64,000 nucleotides of DNA from Bacteroidales bacterium (lineage in GTDB: Bacteria; Bacteroidota; Bacteroidia; Bacteroidales; UBA932). The notes under the pieces were generated by a model. That model ran no database searches. It had not been told where the DNA came from and saw only the letters and a program-made list of their open reading frames with translations. The DNA lies in NCBI GenBank assembly GCA_017465225.1, contig JAFTWQ010000017.1, forward strand, positions 1-64,000. Reading direction: 5' to 3'. This document shows positions 47,842 through 57,248 of this stretch, piece after piece. Position numbers and translations under genes: made by a program. The stretch's first letter is position 1. The number at the start of each line of letters is the position of its first letter.

Positions 47842-48813
47842 TCAGAAACACTCCTTCAGAATATCTGTGATGTTCTTAGACCGGCCCATTGTGTAGAAAT
47901 GAACTGCCGGAACCCCGTGTGCGATGAGATCCTTGCACTGCATGATGCACCATTCGGTTCCTATGCGGTATACAGCCTCCTTGTCATCCCCGGCTTCAGC
48001 TATCTCGGAAGTGAGCTCGAGAGGAATGTCAAGAGAAAAAGATTCAGGAAGCATGTTGACCTGTCTTGCAGTAGAAAGCGGCTTGAGACCCGGGATTATC
48101 GGAACGGTTATGCCAGCTTCACGGCATCTGTCGACAAAGTCGTAGTAGACTTTGTTGTCGAAGAACATCTGCGTAATGATATAGTCGGCTCCGGCATCTA
48201 TCTTCTTCTTCAGATTCTCGATGTCGGTCTCTATGTTGGCTGCTTCAAAATGCTTTTCCGGATATCCTCCTACGCCGATACAGAAATATCTGCTGTCTTC
48301 GGCAGCCTTGTTCTCGCCTTTCAGCCTTCTCTGATAGCTGGCGCTTCCCTGATATTTCCTTATGCCCTCGACCAGTTCGCTGGCATATCTGTACCCTCCC
48401 GGAGTAGGGGAGAATCTCTTCTCTCCGGTCATGCTGTCTCCTCTGAGCGCGACTATGTTGTTGATGCCCAGAAACTCCAGGTTGTCCAGCTTGCTCTCAA
48501 TCTCCTCGGCTGTTGTGCCTGCACAGATGATATGCGGAACTGTCTCTATGTTGTATTCCGACATGATAGCGGCACAAACGGTGGTTTCGCTGATCCTGTT
48601 GCGCACAAGATGCCTGCTGAAGCTCCCGTCCGCTTCCTGACGGTACTCGAATTCATCCCTGTGGCTTGTCACATTGATGTATTTCGGACTGAACTCCATG
48701 AAGGGCGCGATGCTCTCGATAAGTTCCTTCTTTGTCATTCCTCTGAGCGGCGGCACGATCTCCAGCGAAGGATATGCCTTCTTGCTGCCGGCCAATATCT
48801 CTGATATCTTCAT
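47842..48813 (-). CDS. metF: Methylenetetrahydrofolate reductase
   Basis: Reduces 5,10-methylene-THF to 5-methyl-THF, the methyl donor for MetH. The 323-aa flavoprotein begins KISEILAGSKKAYPSLEIVPP and has the blocks VALRGDSM, GVGGYPEKH and GADYIITQMFFDN. The start at 48813 fits the family N-terminus. It is 117 bp downstream of metH, and the two steps are sequential, so the order metH-metF is functional. The gap contains a CACGTGC/GCACGTG hairpin without T tail. Confidence 0.95.
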   Translation of the reverse strand: MKISEILAGSKKAYPSLEIVPPLRGMTKKELIESIAPFMEFSPKYINVTSHRDEFEYRQEADGSFSRHLVRNRISETTVCAAIMSEYNIETVPHIICAGTTAEEIESKLDNLEFLGINNIVALRGDSMTGEKRFSPTPGGYRYASELVEGIRKYQGSASYQRRLKGENKAAEDSRYFCIGVGGYPEKHFEAANIETDIENLKKKIDAGADYIITQMFFDNKVYYDFVDRCREAGITVPIIPGLKPLSTARQVNMLPESFSLDIPLELTSEIAEAGDDKEAVYRIGTEWCIMQCKDLIAHGVPAVHFYTMGRSKNITDILKECF

Positions 48814-48930
48814 GATATATGTGGAGTTTAAGTATTTGGTATTCAATGGTTTGCTACTCTTCACGTGCTCCCCGTTGACGGCACGTGGATAGTGTTAAGT
48901 CTTTGTTTCTCAATAGTTTGCGCTCCATGG

Positions 48931-51900
48931 CTATTTCAGCAGGTGGCCGAGGAAACGGCGTGCGGTCTGCTCGTCCATGCCTCTGCGGGAAGCATAGCTG
49001 TCATACTGCTTCTGCGAGATGCGGCGGATGTCCGGATATTTCGCGTCAGGATGGATGAATATCATGCCGCAGATGCTGGATTCCGGTGACATCGCGTAGC
49101 TTTCGGTAAGTCTGATGCCGAGCTTCTGCGAGCATGGAAGCATCTCCATTATGTCCTTCTTCAAGGTATGGTCAGGACAGCTTGCATAGCCTGCAGCCGG
49201 CTTGATTATCTTCTGTGAAGGATCATTCAGACATTTAGCCAGTTTCCTGTCGAGCCAGCATGAAGCGGCCTCGGCCATAGTCATACGCACTGTACGTCCG
49301 ACAAGATCCTCGTATTTGTTGCTGCATGCAGGACAGCAGCAGCCTTCCTCATGCGCATCATTGGCCTTGACGCAGATCGCGAACACTCCGAATGCCGACG
49401 AATTGCCATTTCCTCCGGGCACGACGAAGTCGCATAGCGACATCATCTCTCCGTTTTCCTGCCTCATCATAGGAATCCTTATGTCACTCTCAGCTGTCTT
49501 CACTACTATGTCATCCTTGTCCGCATATGCATGATGGAACTGCATGGAAATCATGATCTTGAAGTTGCCCATCGCAATCTCGTCTTCAGCGTCCCTGCGC
49601 AGCTGCATGAGCTCGGCCACTTCCGGTACAGGGCTGCCGTATCTCACGCCCCATATCGCGTGGAGCATCTTCCAGTCGAAGAAAGGCATCGCCTCCTCTA
49701 TAGGAAGTTCCATGAACGGAATGCTTTCAGGCAATCTTGCATTGTATGTCTCCGCTGCGAAACCAGCAGGCTTGATGGTCCATTCCGATACAGCTGCCTT
49801 TTCCTCGCGCGACTGATACATCTTTCTGATCTTCTCCTGCTCCGCATGCTGCTCCTTCTCGAACGCATCCCGGTCAAGCATGCATTTCTTGGCCATGACC
49901 GCTGCTGCGGAAGCATCCGCTCCATAGAATACATGTCCATATAGAGGTGCCAGCTTTACAGCAGTATGAAGCGCTGAAGTCGTCGCTCCTCCTATGAAAA
50001 GCGGCTTCTGCATGCCCCTGGCTGTCATTTCGCGGCATATCTCCTCCATCTGATATAGCGACGGGGTGATGAGTCCGCTGACTGCAATCATGTCTGCATC
50101 AATCCTTTCAGCTTCGTCAAGGATGGTCTCCTTGTCCACCATGACTCCGAGGTCATGGATTTCAAACCCGTTGCATGCAAGCACGATTCCAGTGATGTTC
50201 TTTCCTATGTCATGGACATCGCCCTTTACAGTCGCGATGACGGCTTTCGGTTTCTCTCTTCCCTTGTCATCCATGTTCATGAACGGCTCCAGAATGGCCA
50301 CGGCATCCCTCATGACCTTTGCAGATTTCACCACCTGGGGAAGGAACATCTTTCCGTCTCCGAACAACGCTCCGACGGTCTCCATTCCGGCCATCAAAGG
50401 CCCCTCGATGATGTTCAGGGCACTGCCATATCTCTCCATCGCCTCGTTGAGGTCGGCATCGAGATTCTCTGATCTGCCTTTGACTAGGGCATTCTTCAGG
50501 CGCTCTTCGAGAGATGCCCGATCAGGTCGGGCATGACGGCTGTTGTCATCACCGGCCTGACCGGCATTGTTTGTCTTTCCGTCATTGCCGGCCTGACCGG
50601 CAATCTCCTCCATCAGTCTTGAAGCCTTTTCAATCAGCCTTTCGGTAGCCTGTGCATCGAGGTCAAATATCACATCCTCGACACATTTCAGGAGTTCCGG
50701 TTCGATCTCGTCATAGACCTGAAGCATTGACGGATTCACAATGGCCATGTCCATGCCTGCCTTGATGGCATGATAAAGGAATGCGGAATGCATGGCCTCT
50801 CGGACGGCATTGTTTCCTCGGAATGCGAATGACAGGTTGGAAACTCCTCCTGATGTAAGCGCTCCCGGGAGGTTCGTCTTGATCCATCTTACGGCCTCGA
50901 TGAAATCTATGGCATACTTTGCATGCTCCTCGATGCCCGTGCCGATGGACAATATGTTCACATCGAATATTATGTCTTCAGGAGCGACTCCGGCCTTTTC
51001 TGTCAGCAGCCTGTATGCTCTTGAACAGATCTCTATCTTACGGTCGTATGTCGTCGCCTGGCCCTCTTCGTCGAATGCCATCACCACCATGGCTGCGCCG
51101 AATGAATTTATCACTCTCGCTTTTTCGACAAAGGCATCTTCACCTTCTTTCAGGCTTATGGAATTCACGATGCATTTTCCCTGTGCGTTCTTCAGACCTG
51201 CCAGGATTGTATCCCAATGAGAAGAATCGATCATCAGCGCAGCCTTCGCTACAGCCGGTTCGTTGGAAATGTATCTCACGAAGCGTTCCATCTCCCTCGC
51301 GCTGTCCAGCATCGCGTCATCCATGTTGATGTCTATGATGGCCGCTCCGTCCTCGATCTGCTTTGCTGCAATCTGAAGTCCGGCTTCATAATCTCCTGAT
51401 GCTATGAGTCTTGCGAATTTGCGTGAGCCGGCTACATTCGTCCTTTCACCGACATTGGTGAAATTGTTCTTCTTTACATCGACCTCGACCGCCTCAAGAC
51501 CGCTGACCTTCAATGTCCTGTCGGAAAGGCCTGTTTTCATGGACAGCTCTCTAGGGGCAAGCCCCTTAACGGCATTTGCGATGGCTCTGATGTGGTCCGG
51601 AGTAGTTCCGCAGCATCCTCCTACGATATTGACAAGACCTTTCGAGGCCATGGCCTTCACCTGCGCCGCCATCACTTCCGGGCTCTGGTCGTATCCGCCC
51701 ATCTCATTCGGGAGTCCCGCGTTAGGATAGCAGCTGACCCTGCATCCGCACCATTTGCCAATTTCCTCAACAAGCGGCATCAGTTCGGCTGCTCCGAGAG
51801 AGCAGTTCAGTCCGAATGCATGGATAGGGTAGTGGCATATCGAGGTGTAGAATGCTTCCAGAGTCTGGCCTGTCAGCGTCCTGCCGCTCCTGTCTCCCAC

Positions 51901-52560
51901 CGATACCGATATCATCACTGGTATTGCGGTGTTGTCCGTGAAAGGCTGCAGCCTCTCCCTATCAATTTCCATGATAGCTGCCAATGCGGCTTTGACATTG
52001 AGGGCATCGAAGCATGTCTCGATAAGCAGCAGATCGGCACCGCCTTTCAGCAGTGCCTCCGCCTGAACGCGGTAGGCCTCTTTCATCTGATCAAAGCTGT
52101 ATGGCCTGAATGCCGGGTCAGCAACGTCAGGAGACAGCGAGAGCGACTTCGATGTCGGTCCCATGCTTCCTGCTACCCATACCTTTCGCTGCAGACCCAC
52201 CTTGGCAGCAATCTCCTGCGCCTCGTCAGCAGCCTCGCGCGCTATCCTTGCGCCCTCGAACGCCATACTGGCCGCAAAATCCTCGCAACCGTACTCCGAC
52301 TGCGATATGGCATTTGCGCTGAATGTATTTGTCTCTATGATATCGGCCCCGGCCGCTATATATTCCTGGTGTATAGCCTTTATGATCTCCGGATGGGTGA
52401 GATTCAGGCACTCATTGTTGCCCTTCAGCTCCTTTGCACAGCCAGAGAACGGCCCGTTGCGGTAATCTTCTTCCGTAAGTCCGTATCTCTGGATCATAGT
52501 GCCCATGGCTCCGTCCAGAATCAGTATCCTGTCATTTTGTATGTCGATCATACTTTTCAT
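48931..52560 (-). CDS. metH: Cobalamin-dependent methionine synthase
   Basis: Transfers methyl from methyl-THF to homocysteine through cobalamin. The 1209-aa protein has all four modules in order: homocysteine/zinc (GLNCSLGAAEL, GGCCGTTPDHI; about 1-330), folate (FTNVGERTNVAGSRKF onward), cobalamin (DVHDIGKNI with the axial His) and the SAM reactivation domain at the C-terminus. Residues about 652-682, in the linker before the cobalamin cap, are coded by three tandem palindromic repeats. Start at 52560 or 52551. Confidence 0.97.
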   Translation of the reverse strand: MKSMIDIQNDRILILDGAMGTMIQRYGLTEEDYRNGPFSGCAKELKGNNECLNLTHPEIIKAIHQEYIAAGADIIETNTFSANAISQSEYGCEDFAASMAFEGARIAREAADEAQEIAAKVGLQRKVWVAGSMGPTSKSLSLSPDVADPAFRPYSFDQMKEAYRVQAEALLKGGADLLLIETCFDALNVKAALAAIMEIDRERLQPFTDNTAIPVMISVSVGDRSGRTLTGQTLEAFYTSICHYPIHAFGLNCSLGAAELMPLVEEIGKWCGCRVSCYPNAGLPNEMGGYDQSPEVMAAQVKAMASKGLVNIVGGCCGTTPDHIRAIANAVKGLAPRELSMKTGLSDRTLKVSGLEAVEVDVKKNNFTNVGERTNVAGSRKFARLIASGDYEAGLQIAAKQIEDGAAIIDINMDDAMLDSAREMERFVRYISNEPAVAKAALMIDSSHWDTILAGLKNAQGKCIVNSISLKEGEDAFVEKARVINSFGAAMVVMAFDEEGQATTYDRKIEICSRAYRLLTEKAGVAPEDIIFDVNILSIGTGIEEHAKYAIDFIEAVRWIKTNLPGALTSGGVSNLSFAFRGNNAVREAMHSAFLYHAIKAGMDMAIVNPSMLQVYDEIEPELLKCVEDVIFDLDAQATERLIEKASRLMEEIAGQAGNDGKTNNAGQAGDDNSRHARPDRASLEERLKNALVKGRSENLDADLNEAMERYGSALNIIEGPLMAGMETVGALFGDGKMFLPQVVKSAKVMRDAVAILEPFMNMDDKGREKPKAVIATVKGDVHDIGKNITGIVLACNGFEIHDLGVMVDKETILDEAERIDADMIAVSGLITPSLYQMEEICREMTARGMQKPLFIGGATTSALHTAVKLAPLYGHVFYGADASAAAVMAKKCMLDRDAFEKEQHAEQEKIRKMYQSREEKAAVSEWTIKPAGFAAETYNARLPESIPFMELPIEEAMPFFDWKMLHAIWGVRYGSPVPEVAELMQLRRDAEDEIAMGNFKIMISMQFHHAYADKDDIVVKTAESDIRIPMMRQENGEMMSLCDFVVPGGNGNSSAFGVFAICVKANDAHEEGCCCPACSNKYEDLVGRTVRMTMAEAASCWLDRKLAKCLNDPSQKIIKPAAGYASCPDHTLKKDIMEMLPCSQKLGIRLTESYAMSPESSICGMIFIHPDAKYPDIRRISQKQYDSYASRRGMDEQTARRFLGHLLK
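50513..50605. repeat. Cluster of three 25-bp palindromic repeats inside metH
   Basis: Units at 50513-50537 (inverted), 50545-50569 and 50581-50605 share a pattern of GTCAT, a C/G-rich 15-mer with CCTGA at its centre, and a variable end. Two units contain CCGGCCTGACCGG. The 93 bp equal 31 codons and keep the frame, coding an Ala/Gly/Asn/Asp-rich linker. Confidence 0.88.
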
Positions 52561-52575
52561 CGAGAAATTAAACTT

Positions 52576-52603
52576 CAAAGATACGCTATTTCCGTCAAAT
52601 ATA
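52576..52603 (-). promoter_or_regulatory. Two -7 boxes of metH
   Basis: Minus strand: TATCTTTG (52583-52576) and TATATTTG (52603-52596) both fit TAnnTTTG, 20 bp apart. The first lies 15 bp before the metH start and leaves no room for a riboswitch. Confidence 0.6.
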
Positions 52604-52654
52604 GAACAGTAATTTTTGTCTGGCGCGCAAATATCTGAATCATAGCGTATTACG

Positions 52655-52687
52655 GAAAATGCGTGCCGCCATAAGGGAGCACGCATT
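52655..52687 (-). terminator. Probable terminator of the mmd operon
   Basis: Minus strand: AATGCGTGC/GCACGCATT, 9 bp with a 12-nt loop, then TTTT. It lies 40 bp after the mmdB stop and 55 bp before the metH promoter. Confidence 0.6.
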
Positions 52688-52726
52688 CTATGCAAAATAT
52701 TGATAATCAATGCGGTCTGCGCCAGT

Positions 52727-53869
52727 CTATCCGAGGAAGCTGAGCAGGATACCTGCAGCTACGGCAGAACCGATCACGCCGGCTACGTTAGGAGCCATCG
52801 CGTGCATGAGAAGGTGGTTGTTCTTATCGAACTCACGGCCTACATTCTGTGACACACGCGCAGCATCCGGAACGGCTGACACACCGGCATTGCCGATGAG
52901 AGGATTGATCTTGCGTCCTTCCTTGCAGAAAAGATTCATGAACTTGACGAAAAGTACACCGCACATTGTCGCAATGACGAATGAAAGAAGTCCAAGGAGG
53001 AAGATCTTTACAGAATCACCTGTGAGGAATTCATCAGCCTGGGTAGAGCAACCTACGGTTATACCGATCAGAATGGTCACGACATCAATGAGCGGACCGC
53101 GTGCAGTTTCTGCAAGACGCTTTGTCACTCCGCTCTCCTTCAGCAGGTTTCCGAAGAACAGCATACCGAGCAGCGGCATTCCGGAAGGAACGATCATGGC
53201 TGTCAGGATGAAGCCGACGATAGGGAATATGATCTTCTCCTTCTGGCTTACCTGTCTTGGAGGCGCCATTCTGATGAGACGTTCCTTCTTGGTAGTCAGC
53301 AGCAGCATGATAGGACGCTGGATGACCGGTACAAGGGCCATGTATGAGTATGCGGAAACTGCAATCGCGCCCATCTGGTGAGGAGCGAGCTTTGATGAAA
53401 GGAAGATCGCAGTAGGACCGTCCGCACCTCCGATGATGCCGATGGCACCGGCTTCCGCCGGTGTGAATCCCATATGGAGAGCAATTACATAAGCACCGAA
53501 GATGCCGATCTGGGCCGCAGCTCCGATGAGCATGAGCCTAGGCTGGGAAATCAAGGCAGAAAAGTCTGTCATTGCGCCGATTCCAAGGAATATGAGCGGT
53601 GGGTACCAGCCCGTCTGGACACCTTGGTAGAGGATGTTCATGACCGATCCTTCTTCATATATTCCGATATTGAGGCCAGGAACGAAAGGGATGTTTCCTA
53701 TTATCATTCCGAAACCGATCGGGATAAGCAGCAGAGGCTCCCAGTCTTTCTTGATCGCAAGATAGATGAACACGATGCCGATGAATATCATGATGGCATG
53801 CTTGTATGTCATGCTTGCGAAGCCTGTGTACTGCAGGAATTGCTGCAGGCTTTCAAAAATGGTATTCAT
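52727..53869 (-). CDS. mmdB: Sodium-pumping decarboxylase, beta subunit
   Basis: Membrane subunit that couples decarboxylation of carboxybiotin to Na+ export. The 380-aa protein has about nine to eleven hydrophobic segments and the family's GGADGPTAIFLSSKLAP loop with the essential Asp, plus SAYSYMALVPVIQRPIM. Beta subunits of methylmalonyl-CoA and oxaloacetate decarboxylases cannot be told apart here, but the neighbouring alpha subunit is a CoA carboxyltransferase, so methylmalonyl-CoA is the substrate. Confidence 0.94.
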   Translation of the reverse strand: MNTIFESLQQFLQYTGFASMTYKHAIMIFIGIVFIYLAIKKDWEPLLLIPIGFGMIIGNIPFVPGLNIGIYEEGSVMNILYQGVQTGWYPPLIFLGIGAMTDFSALISQPRLMLIGAAAQIGIFGAYVIALHMGFTPAEAGAIGIIGGADGPTAIFLSSKLAPHQMGAIAVSAYSYMALVPVIQRPIMLLLTTKKERLIRMAPPRQVSQKEKIIFPIVGFILTAMIVPSGMPLLGMLFFGNLLKESGVTKRLAETARGPLIDVVTILIGITVGCSTQADEFLTGDSVKIFLLGLLSFVIATMCGVLFVKFMNLFCKEGRKINPLIGNAGVSAVPDAARVSQNVGREFDKNNHLLMHAMAPNVAGVIGSAVAAGILLSFLG

Positions 53870-53873
53870 GTCG

Positions 53874-54314
53874 TTATGCGATTGTTACGACAGCAGCTCC
53901 TTCGAGAACAGAGTCTCCCTTTGCGACATGGATTGCTGTCACTGTACCGTCATGCTCTGCCTCGATCGAGTTCTCCATCTTCATGGCCTCGAGGACTGCA
54001 ACTTCCTGACCGGCCTTCACGCTGTCTCCTACATTTACCTTGACTGCGATGATCACTCCCGGGAGCGGGCTGGTAACAGCCTTTCCAGCTCCTGAAGCCG
54101 CTGGCTTCGGTGCAGCAGGTGCAGCCGGAGCTGCCTGGGCAGGTGCTGCAGCAGGAGCCGTTGCCGGTGCTGCCTGAACCGGTGCAGCCGGAGCATCCTC
54201 AAGCTCGACCTGGTAATCGGTTCCGTTGACTGTTACTGAAGCGTTTGTGCCTTCTACTGAATTGATTGCAACATTATACTCGTTGCCGTTAATCTTGAAT
54301 TTATATGTCTTCAT
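53874..54314 (-). CDS. mmdC: Biotin carrier subunit of the decarboxylase
   Basis: A 146-aa biotinyl protein. The N-terminal domain (KTYKFKINGNEYNVAI) is joined by an Ala/Pro-rich flexible linker (about residues 45-80) to the biotin domain, where the modified Lys is in LEAMKMEN (about Lys112). It shuttles CO2 from MmdA to MmdB. It is spaced 4 bp from mmdB. Confidence 0.94.
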   Translation of the reverse strand: MKTYKFKINGNEYNVAINSVEGTNASVTVNGTDYQVELEDAPAAPVQAAPATAPAAAPAQAAPAAPAAPKPAASGAGKAVTSPLPGVIIAVKVNVGDSVKAGQEVAVLEAMKMENSIEAEHDGTVTAIHVAKGDSVLEGAAVVTIA

Positions 54315-54316
54315 GG

Positions 54317-54706
54317 CTATCGTTTTCTTTTGATGGTGATTATGTAACTTTCGTTGTCATGTACGGTGTCGTTCAGGTACTGATGGAGAGCCATGGATAT
54401 GGCTGCATATACTTCTCCGTTCATTTCCTGATCCAGCGCCAAGGCGATCGCAGCCGCGACTTCGCCTTCCGGAGACTTGCCTTTCACCTTTGTCTCCGCC
54501 TTCTTTCTCTCCGGCCATCGGAACTTCATCTCTCCGGATGAGAGCTTTCCGATGAAGGTGTAGGCGAAATACAGGATGATAAGTGCGGTAAATACTACAG
54601 AGACGGAAACCAGAGTGATGATCGCTCCGTGAGGATCCTTCTCTGCCATCTCTGCGCTCTTTACCATGACGCTCTCCGATGCCTGCAATATCATAAATGG
54701 ATTCAT
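54317..54706 (-). CDS. mmdD: OadG/MmdD-type small membrane subunit
   Basis: A 129-aa protein with one membrane helix (TLVSVSVVFTALIILYFAYTF), then a charged cytosolic tail ending AVALDQEMNGEVYAAISMAL-like text and KRKR. Gamma/delta subunits hold the complex together at the membrane. The C-terminal part (EVAAAIALALDQ) is the usual MmdD segment. It lies between mmdA and mmdC. Confidence 0.83.
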   Translation of the reverse strand: MNPFMILQASESVMVKSAEMAEKDPHGAIITLVSVSVVFTALIILYFAYTFIGKLSSGEMKFRWPERKKAETKVKGKSPEGEVAAAIALALDQEMNGEVYAAISMALHQYLNDTVHDNESYIITIKRKR

Positions 54707-54718
54707 GCCTTCTGATTG

Positions 54719-56281
54719 TTAGAGTGGGAGATTGTCATGTTTCTTCCAAGGATTTTCCTGCTTCTTGCCGGCGAGCTGCTCGAGGGCGCGGATCACGCGG
54801 AAGCGTGTGTTGCGAGGCTCGATCACATCATCGATGTATCCGTAGCTTGCGGCATTGTAAGGGTTGCAGAAAAGGTCGTTGTATTCCTGCTTCTTCTGCT
54901 CAGCAACCTTTGCCTGTTCTGCAGGGTCTTCCATTGTCTTGATCTCTTTTGAATAAAGAATTTCAACAGCACCTTCAGCCCCCATCACAGCGATGTTCGC
55001 AGATGGCCATGCGTAGTTGATGTCTCCGCGCAACTGCTTGCAGCTCATTGTGATATGGGCTCCACCGTAAGATTTTCTCAATGTCACGGTCACCTTCGGA
55101 ACTGTAGCTTCGCCATATGCATAGAGGAGTTTCGCACCGTGGGTGATGATACCGCCATATTCCTGCTGCGTTCCGCAAAGGAAGCCAGGAACATCCACGA
55201 GGGTCACGAGAGGAATGTTGAACGCATCGCAGAAACGTACGAAACGTGCAGCCTTGCGTGAGGCATTGATGTCAAGCACGCCGGCAAGGATCTTCGGCTG
55301 GTTCGCTACGATGCCGACAGAGCGTCCGTTCATATGGGCGAATCCGACGATGATGTTCTTCGCCCAGCTCTTGTGGACTTCAAGGAACTTTCCGTCATCG
55401 ACGATGCTGCCGATGACCTGGTACATGTCGTATGCCTTGTTCGGATTGTCAGGGATTATGTCGTTGAGGGCGTCGTCCACTCGGCCTGCCGGATCGGCTG
55501 TCTCTACGAAAGGAGCCTCTTCGCGGTTGTTTGAAGGGAGGAAGCTGAGGAGGGCCTTGATGGTCTCGATTCCTTCCTGCTCATTCTCTGCCGCGAAATG
55601 TGCCACTCCGCTCTTCGATCCGTGCACGCTTGCGCCGCCAAGCTCTTCCTGCGAAACAGTCTCTCCCGTTACTGTCTTTACAACGCCGGGGCCGGTAAGG
55701 AACATATATGAGGTGTCCTTGATCATGACTGTGAAGTCGGTGAGGGCAGGGGAGTATACGGCTCCGCCGGCGCATGGACCGAAGATGCCGGATATCTGCG
55801 GGATCACTCCTGATGCGAGGATATTCCTCTCGAAGATCTCTCCGAATCCTGCAAGAGAGCAGATTCCTTCCTGGATCCTGGCTCCGCCGGAGTCATTGAT
55901 GCCGATGAAAGGAGCTCCGTTGCGTACCGCCATGTCCATGACTTTGCTGATCTTGAGGGCCATTGTCTCCGACATCGAGCCACCTGTCACAGTAAAGTCC
56001 TGCGCGAATACATATACAAGACGGCCGTCGATCGTACCCATTCCTGTAACGACTCCGTCTCCATCAAACTTTGTCTTTTCCATTCCGAAGTTTGTGCAGC
56101 GATGCTGGACGAACATGTCGAATTCCTCAAAGCTGCCTTCGTCAAGAAGCATCGCGAGTCTCTCGCGTGCCGTGAACTTGCCTTTTGCGTGCTGGGCGTC
56201 GATCCTTTTCTGACCTCCTCCCATGCGTGCTGACGCACGACGCTCTACAAGTTCTTTGATTTTTTCCTGCTGAATGCTCAT
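54719..56281 (-). CDS. mmdA: Methylmalonyl-CoA decarboxylase alpha subunit (carboxyltransferase)
   Basis: Moves the carboxyl group of methylmalonyl-CoA onto biotin; the sum reaction gives propionyl-CoA. The 520-aa carboxyltransferase has crotonase-fold halves with [19 protein letters not shown] and [10 protein letters not shown] in the N-half and [28 protein letters not shown] in the C-half. Propionyl-CoA carboxylase beta is the alternative, but the operon with MmdB/C/D decides for the Na+ pump. It leads the operon from its own promoter. Confidence 0.95.
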   Translation of the reverse strand: MSIQQEKIKELVERRASARMGGGQKRIDAQHAKGKFTARERLAMLLDEGSFEEFDMFVQHRCTNFGMEKTKFDGDGVVTGMGTIDGRLVYVFAQDFTVTGGSMSETMALKISKVMDMAVRNGAPFIGINDSGGARIQEGICSLAGFGEIFERNILASGVIPQISGIFGPCAGGAVYSPALTDFTVMIKDTSYMFLTGPGVVKTVTGETVSQEELGGASVHGSKSGVAHFAAENEQEGIETIKALLSFLPSNNREEAPFVETADPAGRVDDALNDIIPDNPNKAYDMYQVIGSIVDDGKFLEVHKSWAKNIIVGFAHMNGRSVGIVANQPKILAGVLDINASRKAARFVRFCDAFNIPLVTLVDVPGFLCGTQQEYGGIITHGAKLLYAYGEATVPKVTVTLRKSYGGAHITMSCKQLRGDINYAWPSANIAVMGAEGAVEILYSKEIKTMEDPAEQAKVAEQKKQEYNDLFCNPYNAASYGYIDDVIEPRNTRFRVIRALEQLAGKKQENPWKKHDNLPL

Positions 56282-56324
56282 AAGTATGTTATGATGATGG
56301 TGTTAGATTTTCATATCATCTCGG

Positions 56325-56354
56325 CAAAGATAGCATTTTTTCTCACCCTACAAA
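56325..56354 (-). promoter_or_regulatory. Promoter of mmdA-D-C-B
   Basis: Minus strand: TTTG (56354-56351), 18 bp, TATCTTTG (56332-56325). The leader is about 37 nt. Confidence 0.78.
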
Positions 56355-56406
56355 TAAAATCTCGCCACATCAGCACATATTATACCTTTTCGCCCTCCCG
56401 TGTGGT

Positions 56407-56446
56407 GAAATTCCCGTTGGGTATGTGAAATCTGAATGGGAATTTC
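56407..56446. repeat. 9-bp inverted repeat between yebC and mmdA
   Basis: GAAATTCCC (56407-56415) and GGGAATTTC (56438-56446), perfect, 22 bp apart. It lies upstream of the mmd promoter and downstream of the yebC terminator; an operator is possible but unproved. Confidence 0.5.
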
Positions 56447-56460
56447 AAGCAGGTGGGGAA

Positions 56461-56494
56461 ACAAAAAGACCGATGGCGTGGGGCCATCGGTCTT
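56461..56494 (-). terminator. Terminator of the TPR-yebC unit
   Basis: Minus strand: AAGACCGATGGC/GCCATCGGTCTT, 12 bp with a 5-nt loop, then TTTGTTT. Confidence 0.87.
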
Positions 56495-56514
56495 GTAGGT
56501 ATGTGTCGTAATGA

Positions 56515-57246
56515 TTACGGCTGCATTGTTGTGTAAACGTTCTGAACGTCGTCGTCTTCCTCGATGCGCTCGATGAGCTTCTCGACGTCAGCCTTTGCGT
56601 CACCCTCGAGAACCTTGAGGTCAACGTTAGGGAGACGTGTGAACTCTGCTGCAACGAGCTCGTAGCCGTTCTCCTCGATCCACTTCTGGATGCCGTTGAA
56701 TGCTGTGAACTCTCCGTAGAGCACGATCTCCATCTCTTCGTTGTCGTTCTCCTCCTCGAAGATCTCCTCTACACCATAGTCGATGAGCTCAAGCTCAAGC
56801 TCTTCGAGATCGTATGGGTTTGCAGACTTCATACGGAACATGCACTTGCGGTCGAACATGTAGTCAACGCTGCCTGATGTTCCGAGCGATCCGCCGCTCT
56901 TTGTGAAGTATGAACGTACGTTTGCTACAGTACGGTTGTTGTTGTCGGTAGCAGCCTCGACGAGGACAGCGATGCCGTGAGGACCGTATCCTTCGAATAC
57001 TACCTCCTTGTAATCTGCCTGATCCTTATCTGTCGCTCTCTTGATTGCACGCTCGATATTGTCCTTAGGCATGTTCTCGCTTCGTGCGGTCTGGATAAGC
57101 GCACGGAGACGAGGGTTACCTGTCACATCCGGACCACCCTGCTTTACAGCGATGGTGATTTCCTTTCCGATCTTGGTAAAGACGCGGGCCATGTGACCCC
57201 ATCTTTTAAATTTACGCTCTTTGCGAAATTCAAACGCTCTTCCCAT
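56515..57246 (-). CDS. yebC: YebC/PmpR-family regulator or translation factor
   Basis: A 243-aa protein of the TACO1/YebC family. Members were called DNA-binding regulators; more recent work ties some to translation of difficult (proline-rich) stretches. MGRAFEFRKERKFKRWGHMARVF is the Bacteroidota form of the N-terminus, followed by NPRLRALIQTARSENMPKDNI and EGYGPHGIAVLVEAATDN. It starts 2 bp after the TPR gene. Confidence 0.93.
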   Translation of the reverse strand: MGRAFEFRKERKFKRWGHMARVFTKIGKEITIAVKQGGPDVTGNPRLRALIQTARSENMPKDNIERAIKRATDKDQADYKEVVFEGYGPHGIAVLVEAATDNNNRTVANVRSYFTKSGGSLGTSGSVDYMFDRKCMFRMKSANPYDLEELELELIDYGVEEIFEEENDNEEMEIVLYGEFTAFNGIQKWIEENGYELVAAEFTRLPNVDLKVLEGDAKADVEKLIERIEEDDDVQNVYTTMQP

Positions 57247-57248
57247 AA

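Noticed and set aside
47788..48804. Long open frame opposite metF
   Set aside because: Antisense shadow; metF on the other strand has all family motifs.
51592..52638. Long open frame opposite metH
   Set aside because: Antisense to the conserved N-terminal modules of MetH, with no ribosome site or promoter.
52561..52726. Riboswitch (SAM or B12) before metH
   Set aside because: The -7 box at 52576 leaves a leader of about ten bases; no B12-box or SAM-type helices were seen.
54080..54200. Ala/Pro-rich stretch of mmdC as a repeat insertion
   Set aside because: Such linkers are normal in biotin carrier subunits and the DNA is not palindromic.
55143..56213. Long open frame opposite mmdA
   Set aside because: Antisense shadow of the carboxyltransferase gene, composition unlike a real protein.
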